Position numbers and translations under genes: made by a program | Notes under the pieces: model-generated | Database searches by the model: none | What the model was told of the DNA's origin: nothing | What the model saw: only the letters and a program-made list of their open reading frames with translations | NCBI GenBank assembly: GCA_902651635.1 | Contig: CACRSC010000273.1 | Location: forward strand, 186,395-240,839 | Direction: 5' to 3' | DNA: 54,445 nucleotides | DNA from: Mastigamoeba balamuthi | Taxonomy: Eukaryota; Evosea; Mastigamoebida; Mastigamoebidae | Shown here: positions 23,001 through 32,801 of the stretch, piece by piece | Position numbering within the stretch: position 1 is the stretch's first letter | Layout of the letters: every line of letters begins with the position of its first letter

Positions 23001-23241
23001 TGTAGGCGGCACCCGCGACGACGCAGGAGCACCAGGCGACCGCGAGCGAGAGGCGGTGGCGGTCCCTGCGCCACTCTGCCTGCATTCGGCGGTACGCCGA
23101 CTCGACCGACGCGTCGACGAAGCGCAGGGAGAGCCAGCTCTGCTCCGAGGCGGTCCCCTTGCCGCGCAGCAGCGCACGGCGGAGCCGCTGGCCCAGCACA
23201 GTGCCCGGCGGGGACTCGCGGTGGCCTGCACTGACCTTCAT
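20053..23241 (-). CDS. Two-module transmembrane adenylyl-cyclase-like protein, catalytic residues degenerate
   Basis: Six exons, 23241-22148, 22092-21448, 21403-20988, 20942-20791, 20745-20405 and 20359-20053, join in one frame to give 984 aa. The architecture is that of animal-type membrane adenylyl cyclases. There is a first multi-helix membrane block (~60-230), a class III cyclase homology domain (~290-490), a second membrane block (~590-745) and a second cyclase domain (~780-984). Clear motifs are GSVVAGVMGKTIVKYDVWGN in C1 and GRVPAGVYLLRAPVFDCWGK in C2. The metal-binding Asp positions are changed: FDIxGF becomes LEVLGL, and the TxGD turn becomes TAGT. Catalysis is therefore doubtful. 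It may be a pseudo-cyclase or a receptor-like regulator. Confidence 0.8.
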
Positions 23242-23326
23242 CAAAGTGGAAGTGTCCGGAGCTTTTTCTGGCGGCGAGCCTCCGCGACCGCCGATACCCT
23301 AATTATAGAGCACGGTATCTCCTGCA

Positions 23327-23335
23327 GATATTTCC
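23327..23335 (+). promoter_or_regulatory. GATATTTCC motif, C2HC zinc-finger gene
   Basis: Lies 41 bases before the ATG at 23376, in the 134-base divergent gap shared with the cyclase-like gene. Confidence 0.5.
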
Positions 23336-23375
23336 GGGGGCGATTAGTTTAAGTGGGAGAGGCGGTTTGGCGTAG

Positions 23376-25677
23376 ATGTCGCGCGTGCGTTCGATAAAAC
23401 TCGACTAGGCCAGTCGCTGCCGCGCTGACGTTTCTCCGCCGCGCAGGTGCAGAGGCCCTCCACGCGCCAGCCGTCTCCAGCGGTAACGCCGGCGAGCCTC
23501 CGGGGCGCCACGGCCGTCCCCGCCGAGACCCCTGGCAAGATCCTCCTCACCTGCGAGATCTGCAAAAAACAGTGCGAAACCGCCGCTCCCCGCGCGGATA
23601 CCCGACGGCGCTGACCCGCTCCCCGCCTGGCAGATATGGTGAGACCCACTTGCCCAGATTCGCATTATCAATGGCGCTGGTGGAACTAAATTAAGGCGCT
23701 GGGGCCCTGGGGGGCAGAGGACACCACGCAGTTCGGGCTGCACGTGTGCCCGAGGTGCTGCGACCCGACGAAGGCGCTGCCGGGGTCCAAGCCCCACGAG
23801 CCCCACCGCCCCAAGACGCTCGTCTGCTACGTGCGTACTGGGCGCAGCGCTGCAGTCCTCAGCCGCACTCGCTCACGTGCTGCGGGGGCCACGCGAAGGT
23901 GTGCGGACGGGAGTTCGGGACGTCGTCGCTGGCGATACACCAGGCGCAGTGCCTGAAGAAGAGGGCGCTGCAGCAGGCGCAGCTGCCGCCGGAGCAGAGG
24001 ACGACGCTGCGGGCGCCGACGGAGCTCGTGCAGTCGCTGACGGCGACGGCGGACAGGTTCCAGCAGAGCCAGCAGGTGGAGGACATGGACGCGTACAACG
24101 AGCTGGCGTACGAGGCGTACAAGCAGACGCTCGTGCCGTGCCCGCTCTGCGGCAGGAAGTTCTCGAACGAGAGCCGCCTGGCCGTGCACATGCGCGGCTG
24201 CAAGCCCGGCAGCTCGTCCAAGCCCGTCGCCGCGTCGATCAGGCCTACGGCCTCGTCGTCCTCCGAGGCGTATTCCCCGTCGCAGCAGCTGTCGGGGAGC
24301 ACGAGGCAACAGCAGCTGCAGTCCAGGGAGAGGACTCCGCCCTCGGCCAGCCTCGGCCAGCCTCCCCAGAGGCAGCAGCAACAGCAGCAGACGGCCGCCG
24401 CTCCCAAGGTAACGCGGGTGCACGTGCAGCAAGCGCCCGTTGAGAGCGCGCCCCCTGGCCGATACGACGCCCCTCCGCCAGCCTCCGTGCAGGCACGGCC
24501 CCCGTCTGCGTCGCAGGCGCAGCGCGCCCCGATGGAGAGCGCGCCTCCTGGCCGGTACGACTCGATTCCCGCTGCTGTGCAAGCCAGGCCCGCGTCGTCG
24601 TCGCAGATGCAGCGCCTGCCCGCAGAGGCCATGCCCGCCCAGCAGATGCAACGCGCGCCTGCCGCGGTCGCAGTCGAGAGTGCCCCGCCTGGCAGGTACG
24701 AGGCGCCCCCTGTGGCCGCTTCGCCTGCCAGGCCGCTGTCCTCTTCTTCCCAGGCGGAGAGGGCGGTCGCGGCTGGCGGGACGTCCCAGCTGCCGCCAGA
24801 TGCGTTTGCCCCGGCGCAGGTGCCACTGGGGATCTGCAAGTTCTGCGACAGGATGTTCGCCGAGGATAGGCTCGCCAAGCACGAGAAGATATGCGCCTCC
24901 CAGAAGGAGCGCAAGGTCTTTGATGCCTCGAAGAAGCGCCTCGACGTACCGACACGCTCTGCCTGTTTTTCCGCAGCTCATCTTCTTGGCAGGGGGAGGC
25001 GCTCTCGATGGCCCAGCACACAAAGGTGAAGGAGGCCAAGGGCTCGAGTGCCCAGGGCAGCGCTGGCGGCAACACCAAGTGGCGCAGGGAGCACGAGGCG
25101 TTCGTGGCAGCCATCAGGAACGCCAAGAAGATGAGCACCATGTCGGCGGACGAGATCAGGGCTATGCCCCCGCCGCCACCTGAGGATAACCCAGACTACG
25201 TCCAGTGCCCGCACTGCATGCGCAAGTTCAACCAGAAGGCAGCTGAGAGGCACATCGCGGCTTGCGCCAATTCGCGCAGCAGGCCCAAGCCGCCTCCGTC
25301 GAAGCCCGCCGCGTCGCCCGCGAGGGCGCAGCAGTCGCCGGCCAGGACGCTGACCGGCAGCAACCAGAAGCTCTCGGCCACCATGGGAGGCCCCGTGCCC
25401 GCAGCGGCTCGCAGCAGCATGTCGGCGTCGGCGTCGGCGATGCGCAGCTCGGGTGGCCTGTCGTCGACAATGGCGGGTGGCAACACGCGACAGCCGCAGC
25501 CGGCGGCAAATGGCGGGCGCCTGCCGATAAGCAAGACGGGCTCCAACGATTTTTGCGGCACATGCGGTCGGGTACGTTTCCTATTTCTTCTACGTGCGCT
25601 ATCTCATACGTATCCTGCAGAGGCTGACTACAGCCGACCTACGGTTCTGCACCGGTTGCGGGAAAAGAGTTTCTTGA
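23376..25677 (+). CDS. C2HC-type zinc-finger protein, ZC2HC1-like, multi-finger
   Basis: Seven exons fit the frame: 23376-23384, 23447-23571, 23634-23638, 23718-23830, 23899-24945, 24993-25571 and 25621-25677, giving 644 aa. Fingers of the C-x2-C-x11-12-H-x3-4-C type appear as CYVCGREFGTSSLAIHQAQC, CPLCGRKFSNESRLAVHMRGC, CKFCDRMFAEDRLAKHEKIC and CPHCMRKFNQKAAERHIAAC. A CEICKKQ start of another lies at the N-terminus, and a zinc ribbon (FCGTCG, then FCTGCGKR) at the C-terminus. Between them is a Pro/Gln/Ala-rich linker with repeats of ESAPPGRYD. ZC2HC1 proteins are poorly characterised; some are ciliary or RNA-linked. The third exon is only 5 nt and is inferred. Confidence 0.75.
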
Positions 25678-25884
25678 CCTGAAACAACGCACACCGGTAT
25701 ACTAGATGGACAGTGAGTGCTAGTTTGCACGCAATTTGGTTGGATCCTTGTCGCGGTTCCCCCATCTCTGGTAATGGCAAGAAACACAGTCGTCGGGGGA
25801 GGAGGAACATGATGGTCACTTGTCTGTGCTGCAAATTGAAGCATGGCGTTGTTATGGAGGGGATGAACGGATGTGCGCGCGAGA

Positions 25885-28861
25885 CTACAAGTTGAAATCG
25901 AACTTGTGCCTCTCCTCCTCTCTGAGCTGCTGGTCCTCTTTCTGTGGAGCGGGCGTGAGATAATGTAAATAGGCGAGGCTCTAGTACCCTCTCCTTGATC
26001 TTGAAGTAGATGAGGAGACCCCCAAGGGCTCCAAGCATCAGAAGCATCGAGAAAAGCACCCAGAAGATGACTCCCGACGGAGAGATGAACAGCAAGAGCG
26101 ACCAGCTGCGAAAAAGCCGAGTACGTGAGAACACGCCACATCAAATCCGAATTACATACTTTACGGTGTCCTCGACCTTGTACGGAATCGCGACGAGCTG
26201 CGAGTTGGGGATCACTCCGAGCCATGTGTTCGAGAACGATTTCTGTTGAGGTCGTCAATCAGCTGGCCAACTGGGGAGTGGAGGCCCAAACGGTACCTTG
26301 TTGGACGCAACGCCAAACGCCACTGATTCCAGCTGCACGCGACAGGTAGAGAGAAAAAGGTGAGTTGCCAGGCACTGCGCGGTTATTTTAGAGGAGCAAC
26401 CGACTCACGTAGTTTGAGACTCTGCCGAGGCCGACCATGACGTACGGGGTCAGCAGCGACAGGTGGCCCGAGTGATACAGCTGCGGAGCTGTGGGGGTTC
26501 TCTTCAGACAAAGACCGAACCGAGAAAGAGCGTGTGTGCCCGTACCGGCGATCGCGATCTTGCCGTTGCCGCTGTTGTCGGGCATGACGAACTTCCACGT
26601 CCCCCCGGGGTAGTTCACACCAAACGGCTGTCCCCGCGTCAACGTGAGCGAGTCAGGGTATGGTCTCAATGCTTGTGTGGAGACAGTCGCACGCGGGGGT
26701 CAGGGAACTTCGACTGCGGCTTCGGGCACCACGTTATGCAGACGCCGTTGAGGCCAGAGGCCTTGACAAACAGTGCGTCTGGCATAAAGTTATTGAGCAG
26801 AGCCGTGGTGCTCGTCTTCGTCTGGTTTGCGCCGGTCTCCTCGGTTCTCAGAACGATGATGTCGTTGTTCCCCTGCCGAAACCCGGTCAGACACGGCTTT
26901 TCCTATTACCGGGGGGTTGGCGCACGTCCTCGCCGAGGTCGAAGAACGCGGCCGCGTAGGCTCCGGTGAGGTGCGCGAGGCCGTTGGTGTTCTGCTGGTG
27001 GTACTTGAACGTCCTCTGTCCGGCCTTGGAGGCCTCCTCAGAGCACGTCGACGAGCTGCAGCGAACATTCTCCCACAGCTGCACGTGTCTCGCCTCCCCG
27101 CTGCTGTTCACGAAAGGCACCAGCAGATCCGGGTACCCGTCCAAGTTGAAGTCGCCCGCGTGCACTGCCACGGGGAGAGCGTCCGAGAGCGCGGGCGCGA
27201 GCCTGCTGCTGTCGGCGAGCCCAGTGAACTCGAGCACAGTGTACGCCTTCATACAGCCCTCGTCAGACACGAGCGCCAGTAGAAATGGAACAGAAGGATA
27301 CCGAGGGATCGGTGAGGGAGAAGAAGAAGCTCGAGTCCGCAGTGCACATAGACGACGAGGACCTGCAGTTCTTGCCGCGGAGGCCGCAGACGCCCTTCTG
27401 CATGTTGAAGAGGACGTAGAGGGCGCTCCTGTTGGCGCACGTGTTGCTGGGCAGGCAGACCGGCACCACTATGTCGATGGCGCCATCGCGGTCTGTAACG
27501 CCCCCGAGCTAACGTGTCGGCAAAGCGGCAGCGGTCGAGAGGGGGAGTGGGGGCAACGCTACCAATGTCAGAGAAGGAGACCTGCGTCGCTCCAATGGGG
27601 GCCTCCAGCGTCCTCGTCCTGTTGTACGCGCTCTTCTTCCACGTCCAGATCTCGTAGATCGTCTGCCCGCTCGCGCTCTGCACCTCACCCAGCAGCAGGG
27701 GGCCATTGAGACCCTGCGAGGCCCTGGCACGAGGGCGCCACGGGAGCGGGGAGAGGGCACCAGAGTGTTGAGGAAGAGGTCCGCGTGGCAGTCGCCGTCA
27801 AAGTCGACAAACGACGCAGAGTGCGGCAGCGCCAGGCGCGGGTAGAAGCCCACCAGGGGCTCCGAGGCGAAGGGGTGCTCGATGCCGCTGCCGCTGTAGG
27901 TGTTGAGCCAGAGCCCCGTGCCGTTGGCCGTGGGCGCGAGGATGTCGACGAGCATGTCGCCGTCGTGGTCGAACAGCAGCGGGTGGTCCGCCAGCCCGCT
28001 CACCTCGCGCACGACGCCCGGCACGAAGCTCTTGGAGCTGTTGCTCAGGTGCACGTGCAGCGACAGCGCACCCCCGGGCTCGCGCACCGTCACCAGCAGG
28101 TCGACGTAGCCCTGGTGCCTCACGTCCGTCTGCAACGGCGCGCGGCAGGCGAAGCCCTCAGTGGAGGGGGAGCGCAGGCAGGAGGCAGGGGCGGGCGGCT
28201 CACAGCAGCGAGGTTGACAATCTCGTACTGCTCGCGGATGGTGGCGTCGGCGTCCAGCTGGAACTCCCAGTCGCCTGCGGGGGTGGTGGGGGATGCGCGG
28301 CGCGAGCGAGAGCCTCAGCCGGGGAGGGGGAAGGGGGGGAGGGGGGTTTTTGAGGGCCGCCGCCGCTGTGTGTGGCCCTCTGCGGGGGAGGCAGCACGCA
28401 CGGTACGACCACATCATGGCGCTGACGGTCCTCTTGTCCTCGCTCACCACGAGGACGTCAACGCTGCAGCACGCGCCCCCACACCCTCGGGTGAGGCTCT
28501 GTGGGTGGTGTGCGGGGGGTGGGGGGGAGGAAGCGAATGCGAATCGAGCGAACCGAAAGAACACTGCAGGACCGCAACACACAACGCGTTTGACCGATTT
28601 TTCACACTGCAAATTCGGGGGAGGGGGAGGGCGGAGGCAGGGGTCGTACAACTTGTCGCTGTTGAGGTCGGCAAAGAGGCCGACGGTGCCGCCGACGTCG
28701 CTGAGGCCCGCGGTCGACGTCACGTCGTGCAGGCCGCGCGTGCGGAACGTCGGGCTGTGGCGCGCGGACGGGTCCCACCAGCGGGGCATGCTGAACCCGG
28801 CGCGCGCGCAGCCCGCGAGGACCGCCGCCGCCAGCAGAGCCGCAAGCACCGCAGAGCGCAT
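25885..28861 (-). CDS. ITFG1: ITFG1/TIP-like FG-GAP membrane protein
   Basis: Fourteen exons from 28861 down to 25885. Exon 1 encodes a signal peptide (MRSAVLAALLAAAVLAGCARA). The extracellular part has FG-GAP blades with calcium-type loops: FADLNSDN, DHDGDMLVD, DFDGDCHADLFL, DIDRDGAIDIV, DFNLDGYPDLL and DLGEDGNNDIIV. They form an integrin-alpha-like propeller, followed by PFGVNYPGG, a transmembrane helix (IFWVLFSMLLMLGALGGLLI) and a tail ending EERHKFDFNL, close to the human ITFG1 end. ITFG1/TIP is a widely conserved surface or secretory-pathway glycoprotein of unclear role. At the join of the 26242-26165 exon to the 26105-25988 exon the canonical GT-AG choice leaves the frame off by one base. 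The gene converges with the zinc-finger gene. Confidence 0.82.
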
Positions 28862-29700
28862 CGCTTGCTGTTTCACACAAAAAAGCTGTTTCTAAAATGA
28901 TTCCCAGATCTTGACCATCTATAAAAATATCCCAAACGTTTTTTCAAGCACAACGGCTCAAACGACATCAACAAACAGCTGTCTAGTACAATTGACATTG
29001 AATTCGGAGAACCCAATTGCATTGATACCAACCACCATGTCAGAAAAGAGCAGAAGTGCTGCTGAAATCAGTTTCAGGCTTGGCCTTGAATTCGTTTTCT
29101 CATGCTGAGGCGTTCCTATGTCGTTTGGATGTCAGAATGCAGTATCTGGGAACTTAAATGGGGGTTTTGGATCTGTACTCTGGTATGAGTGCTTGTAAGC
29201 TTCGTGTACTATGTAGTTGTTTCCGTATTTCATCTTGTTTGACGTGTTCTGAGCAATACAATGTCCCTCAAGTTTGTATGCTCTGCCTTTGGTCCATGCT
29301 CCATATGCTAGTGTGAACTGCAGGAGTGTAGCATCTTTGAATTTGGTTGTTAGGGAATCTGTGCATTCTCTGAGCTTCTTAGGTACAATTTCAACAAAGT
29401 AACATAATATGATATGCATTCATTTGAAGCTTTCTAATGACCAATCGATTGATCAATGATGATGCCATTTCCCACGTGGTATTCTGTTCTTTCCCCTAAG
29501 ATGCCTCTTTCCACTGTCTTCACCTTTTGGAAAGGCATTAAGACAGACTCTGTTGTCTTTTTGCTGCTTAATTCGGTTAACATCCATATTTCTCAAAACA
29601 TCAAGGTGGCATGTTTAAATTTATGTTTAATGGTCACTTGTCCAAAAACCACTTGGAGATCTATCTTCACACAGCAGATTTCATTTAAAAAGTTTTCCCA

Positions 29701-30282
29701 GCTGATTCTGTCCCACCCTTTCTGTCCCACACTAAACTGATAATTCAGGGTGAAGTAGTGAGATCTGGACATCATTTTCATGCATTATGAACATGTACCA
29801 ATGAAGAAACCGAAATCTACAAAGTGTATTTGTTACAGGAAATGGGATTTCAGCATTTCTTGGTTCACAGGAATGGATGTTAATGAGGTTGAATTTTGCA
29901 CAGAAACTAATGGTAAAGTTGAGATGGAAATACGAATTGAAAATTGATACTAGAGAATTACCTTATGGATAGTAGTGCAGAACGAGATTCATAGAAGAGA
30001 ACAGGATGTCACAATTGACATGCTAATGATTTTTGTTATTGATATTCAACCTAAGTTTAACAGAAAAAAGAAGGGTTTCCCCTGACTGCAAATAGCCAAG
30101 TTAGTGGTTTTTGAAGGGGTCTTTTTGTGCTGGTATGCTGCCCCATGCAATGTGGTAACTAATTGATAACTCTCTCTGCTAAATACTGTGTCATTAGCAT
30201 ACAATATTGGATAATTATTTCATAGAATGATCAAATTCTCCAATATTTTGGGGTGGGACAGAAAGGGTGGGACAGAATCAGC
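29701..30282. mobile_element. MITE-like element with ~31-bp terminal inverted repeats
   Basis: The bases from 29701 to about 29731 (GCTGATTCTGTCCCACCCTT and on) return as reverse complement at 30252-30282, with one or no mismatches over 31 bases. A CAG triplet is present at both outer edges and could be the target duplication. The 580-bp interior has no transposase. This fits a non-autonomous DNA transposon; the superfamily is not assignable. Confidence 0.7.
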
Positions 30283-30663
30283 AGATGTCCCTTCTGCAGA
30301 GAGACGGACTCTGGAGAACTGAATTCGGAAATGCATCAACCAGACAAAAAACTGAGTGGGCATAGTGGCTGGCAGCAGTAGGGATCAGTGTGTGAAAGAG
30401 GCACTCTCTTGCTGGAATGAGGGGCAGATGACCCTCAAGTCAGCTGCAAAGGTCCCTAAAAGTAGTTGACCATCTATTCTAATAGAAAAGCAGTTAAATA
30501 AACATAAATCTAAACATATTATAACGACATGTATAGAAAATGGATATGAAAACTGCTTTTAGGAGTGTCAAGCTGCAGAAAGACAACAGGCTCTCACCCC
30601 AAGATACCCACTCTTATTTGACCATTCTGACCATGAATTCAAACACTGCTGTAGCATGTGATA

Positions 30664-32801
30664 ATTGGAAAAGATTGATAAATGGCCTTTTTTCCAATTG
30701 AAATTGTTTTCATCATCTCCTGTACCTCCATAAAACACCTTTTCGGCCCCTTTTACTGGTTTCCCCCTCTTGTGTTTATTTTTCTACTACTAACTGCTAA
30801 TCATAGTAAAGATGGTAACACAATCTAGCCAGTGGTTCTGAAGAGTCACTTGTCTGCTATGTACCATACCACTCAAGACAGCCATGGCACCCGCCACTTT
30901 TTGTTGGCTGGAAATGGCAGAGGAGGTGTCAATAAGTCTCCTCAGAAAGGCTAGAGGAATGGAATGAGAAGATGATGTGAGAAACTGAATGATTAAGAGG
31001 GACTCTTCAGATTGGTAAAAACTCCGAACTGAAAAAGTGTTTTGGATCAGGAATTTTTGGTCTCCAATATCTTCTCCCATAGATTTCTTTATTTTAAATC
31101 CCCTGTGCCAAAAGGTCAAAATTTGTGCACCAGCAGCTCCCAAACCACAGTGAAGCGCAGCCTGCCACATCTACCAGTTGAACACGACCCAGAACCGCCT
31201 CAGAATCAAGCATCTCCGACACAAAAGGTCACCCTCATCAAAAGCACGAGACAAGGTGTGACCATCATTTTATGATGTCAGCTCAGAGAGATGGACTTAT
31301 TGGACAGAATCAGCCAAGGGTCAAGTGGCGGGTGCCATGTCCTTCTATTGTTGTACTTAATATCATTGGTTGGGGGTCCATGGCTATGTTACAGCTTTCT
31401 TTGATGGTAAACACCCGTTAATTACCTTCATTCACCCCTGGCTCCCCCAGCAAGTGAAAGGTCTTGGAGAATCGAACTTCTGGGTGGGGTTTTCATAATT
31501 GAGCATGATTGAGCTCTGATACAACCCCTTCACTGCTTTTGTTGTTGTTGTTTCCCCCCCTTTGAAATACTGCCCGTTGCTTGATGGTGCTCTTCCTTTC
31601 TCAGTGCACGTTCTTACAAAAGCATACGGCACATCAACCCATTAAATCTGTTTTTATTGCTCTAGTACTATGTTTGGTCTGTTTGGTCATTAGTGGGCGT
31701 GGGATGCTGTGATGCAACTTTCCGCAGGGACGGAAGCCCGCAAGCTGGCTTGCTGCCTGTATCTAATCAGGCAATAAACCTCGGCTTGCAGTCTCGTTAG
31801 CAGAGAAGCGCCCGCACAGCCAGTATGGGAGTCTCAGTCTCTGCTACTCCTAAACCGCTTACACGGTGGCGAGGCAACCTTCTCGCCGCAGCACTGTGGA
31901 CCTTGCGCAACCTCTGTTGACGCTGGTCGCTTGTTCGCGCCGANATTGGAAAAGATTGAGAAATGGCCTTTTTTTCCAATTGAAACTGTTTTCATCATCT
32001 CCTGTACCCCCATAAAACACCTTTTCGGCCCCTTTTTACTTGTTTCCCCCCTCTTGTGTTTATTTTTCTACTGCTAACTGCTAATTATGGTAAAGATGGC
32101 AACACAATCTAGCCAGTGTTCTGAAGAGTCACTTGTCTGCTATGTACCATACCACTCAAGACAGCCATGTCCTTCTATTGTTGTACTTGATGTCATTGGT
32201 TGGGGGTCCATGGCTATGTTACAGCTTTCTTTGATGGTAAACACCCGTTAATTACCTTTATTCACCCCTGGCTCCCCCAGCAAGTGAAAGGTCTTGAAGC
32301 ACCTCCTCCATATGCCTCTTCTGAGTATCGAACTACTCGGTGGGGTTTTCATAATTGAGCATGATTGAGCTCTGATACAACCCCTCCACTGCTTTTGTTG
32401 TTGTTGTTTTCCCCCCTTCGAAATACTGCCCGTTGCTTGATGGTGCTCTTCCTTTCTCGGTGCACGTTCTTGCACAAAAAGCGTACGGCACATCAACCCA
32501 TTAAATCTGTTTTATTGCTCTAGTACTATGTTTGGTCTGTTTGGTCATTAGTGGGCGTGGGATGCTGTGATGCAACTTTCCACAGGGACGGAAGCCCGCA
32601 AGCTGGCTTGCTGCCTGTATCTAATCAGGCAATAAACCTCGGCTTGCAGTCTCGTTAGCAGAGAAGCGCCCGCACAGCCAGTATGGGAGTCTCAGTCTCT
32701 GCTACTCCTAAACCGCTTACACGGTGGCGAGGCAACCTTCTCGCCGCAGCACTGTGGACCTTGCGCAACCTCTGTCGACGCTGGTCGCTTGTTCGCGCCG
32801 A
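30664..32801. repeat. Diverged direct duplicate joined by N at 31944 (probable two haplotypes)
   Basis: Bases 30664-31943 correspond to 31945-32801. The copies differ by single-base changes, a ~28-bp indel near 31454/32297 and the 449-bp MITE. Both include the last ~110 bases of the helical-repeat gene. One N separates them. Because they differ but share the same gene end, they look like two alleles placed in series by the assembler. Confidence 0.8.
30887..31335. mobile_element. 449-bp MITE-like insertion with CATG target duplication
   Basis: The left end GCACCCGCCACTT and the right end AAGTGGCGGGTGC are perfect 13-bp inverted repeats, with weaker pairing further in. CATG flanks both sides (30883-30886 and 31336-31339). 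The second copy of the surrounding sequence has one uninterrupted CATG at 32166-32169, an empty site. This is direct evidence of a mobile insertion. No transposase is encoded, so it must be mobilised in trans. Confidence 0.88.

Larger units (their letters stand above)
28862..32691. other. AT-rich repeat-laden region, no confident gene
   Basis: This 3.8-kb block is far more AT-rich than its neighbours. Its open frames are short and begin and end without splice logic. Adjacent minus-strand frames at 29781-29593 and 29419-29132 have lysine-rich protein-like composition and could be remnants of one degraded mobile-element gene in two frames; I recognise no family. It contains two inverted-repeat elements and an N-joined allelic duplicate, annotated separately. 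The plus-strand stretch ending at AATAAA (31772-31777 and 32630-32635) sits directly against the 3' end of the next gene. Confidence 0.6.

Noticed and set aside
31432-32496. LTR-like appearance (AATAAA followed by a short unique tail) in the AT-rich block
   Set aside because: No second matching LTR, primer-binding site or gag-pol remnant; the two copies are explained by the N-joined duplicate.
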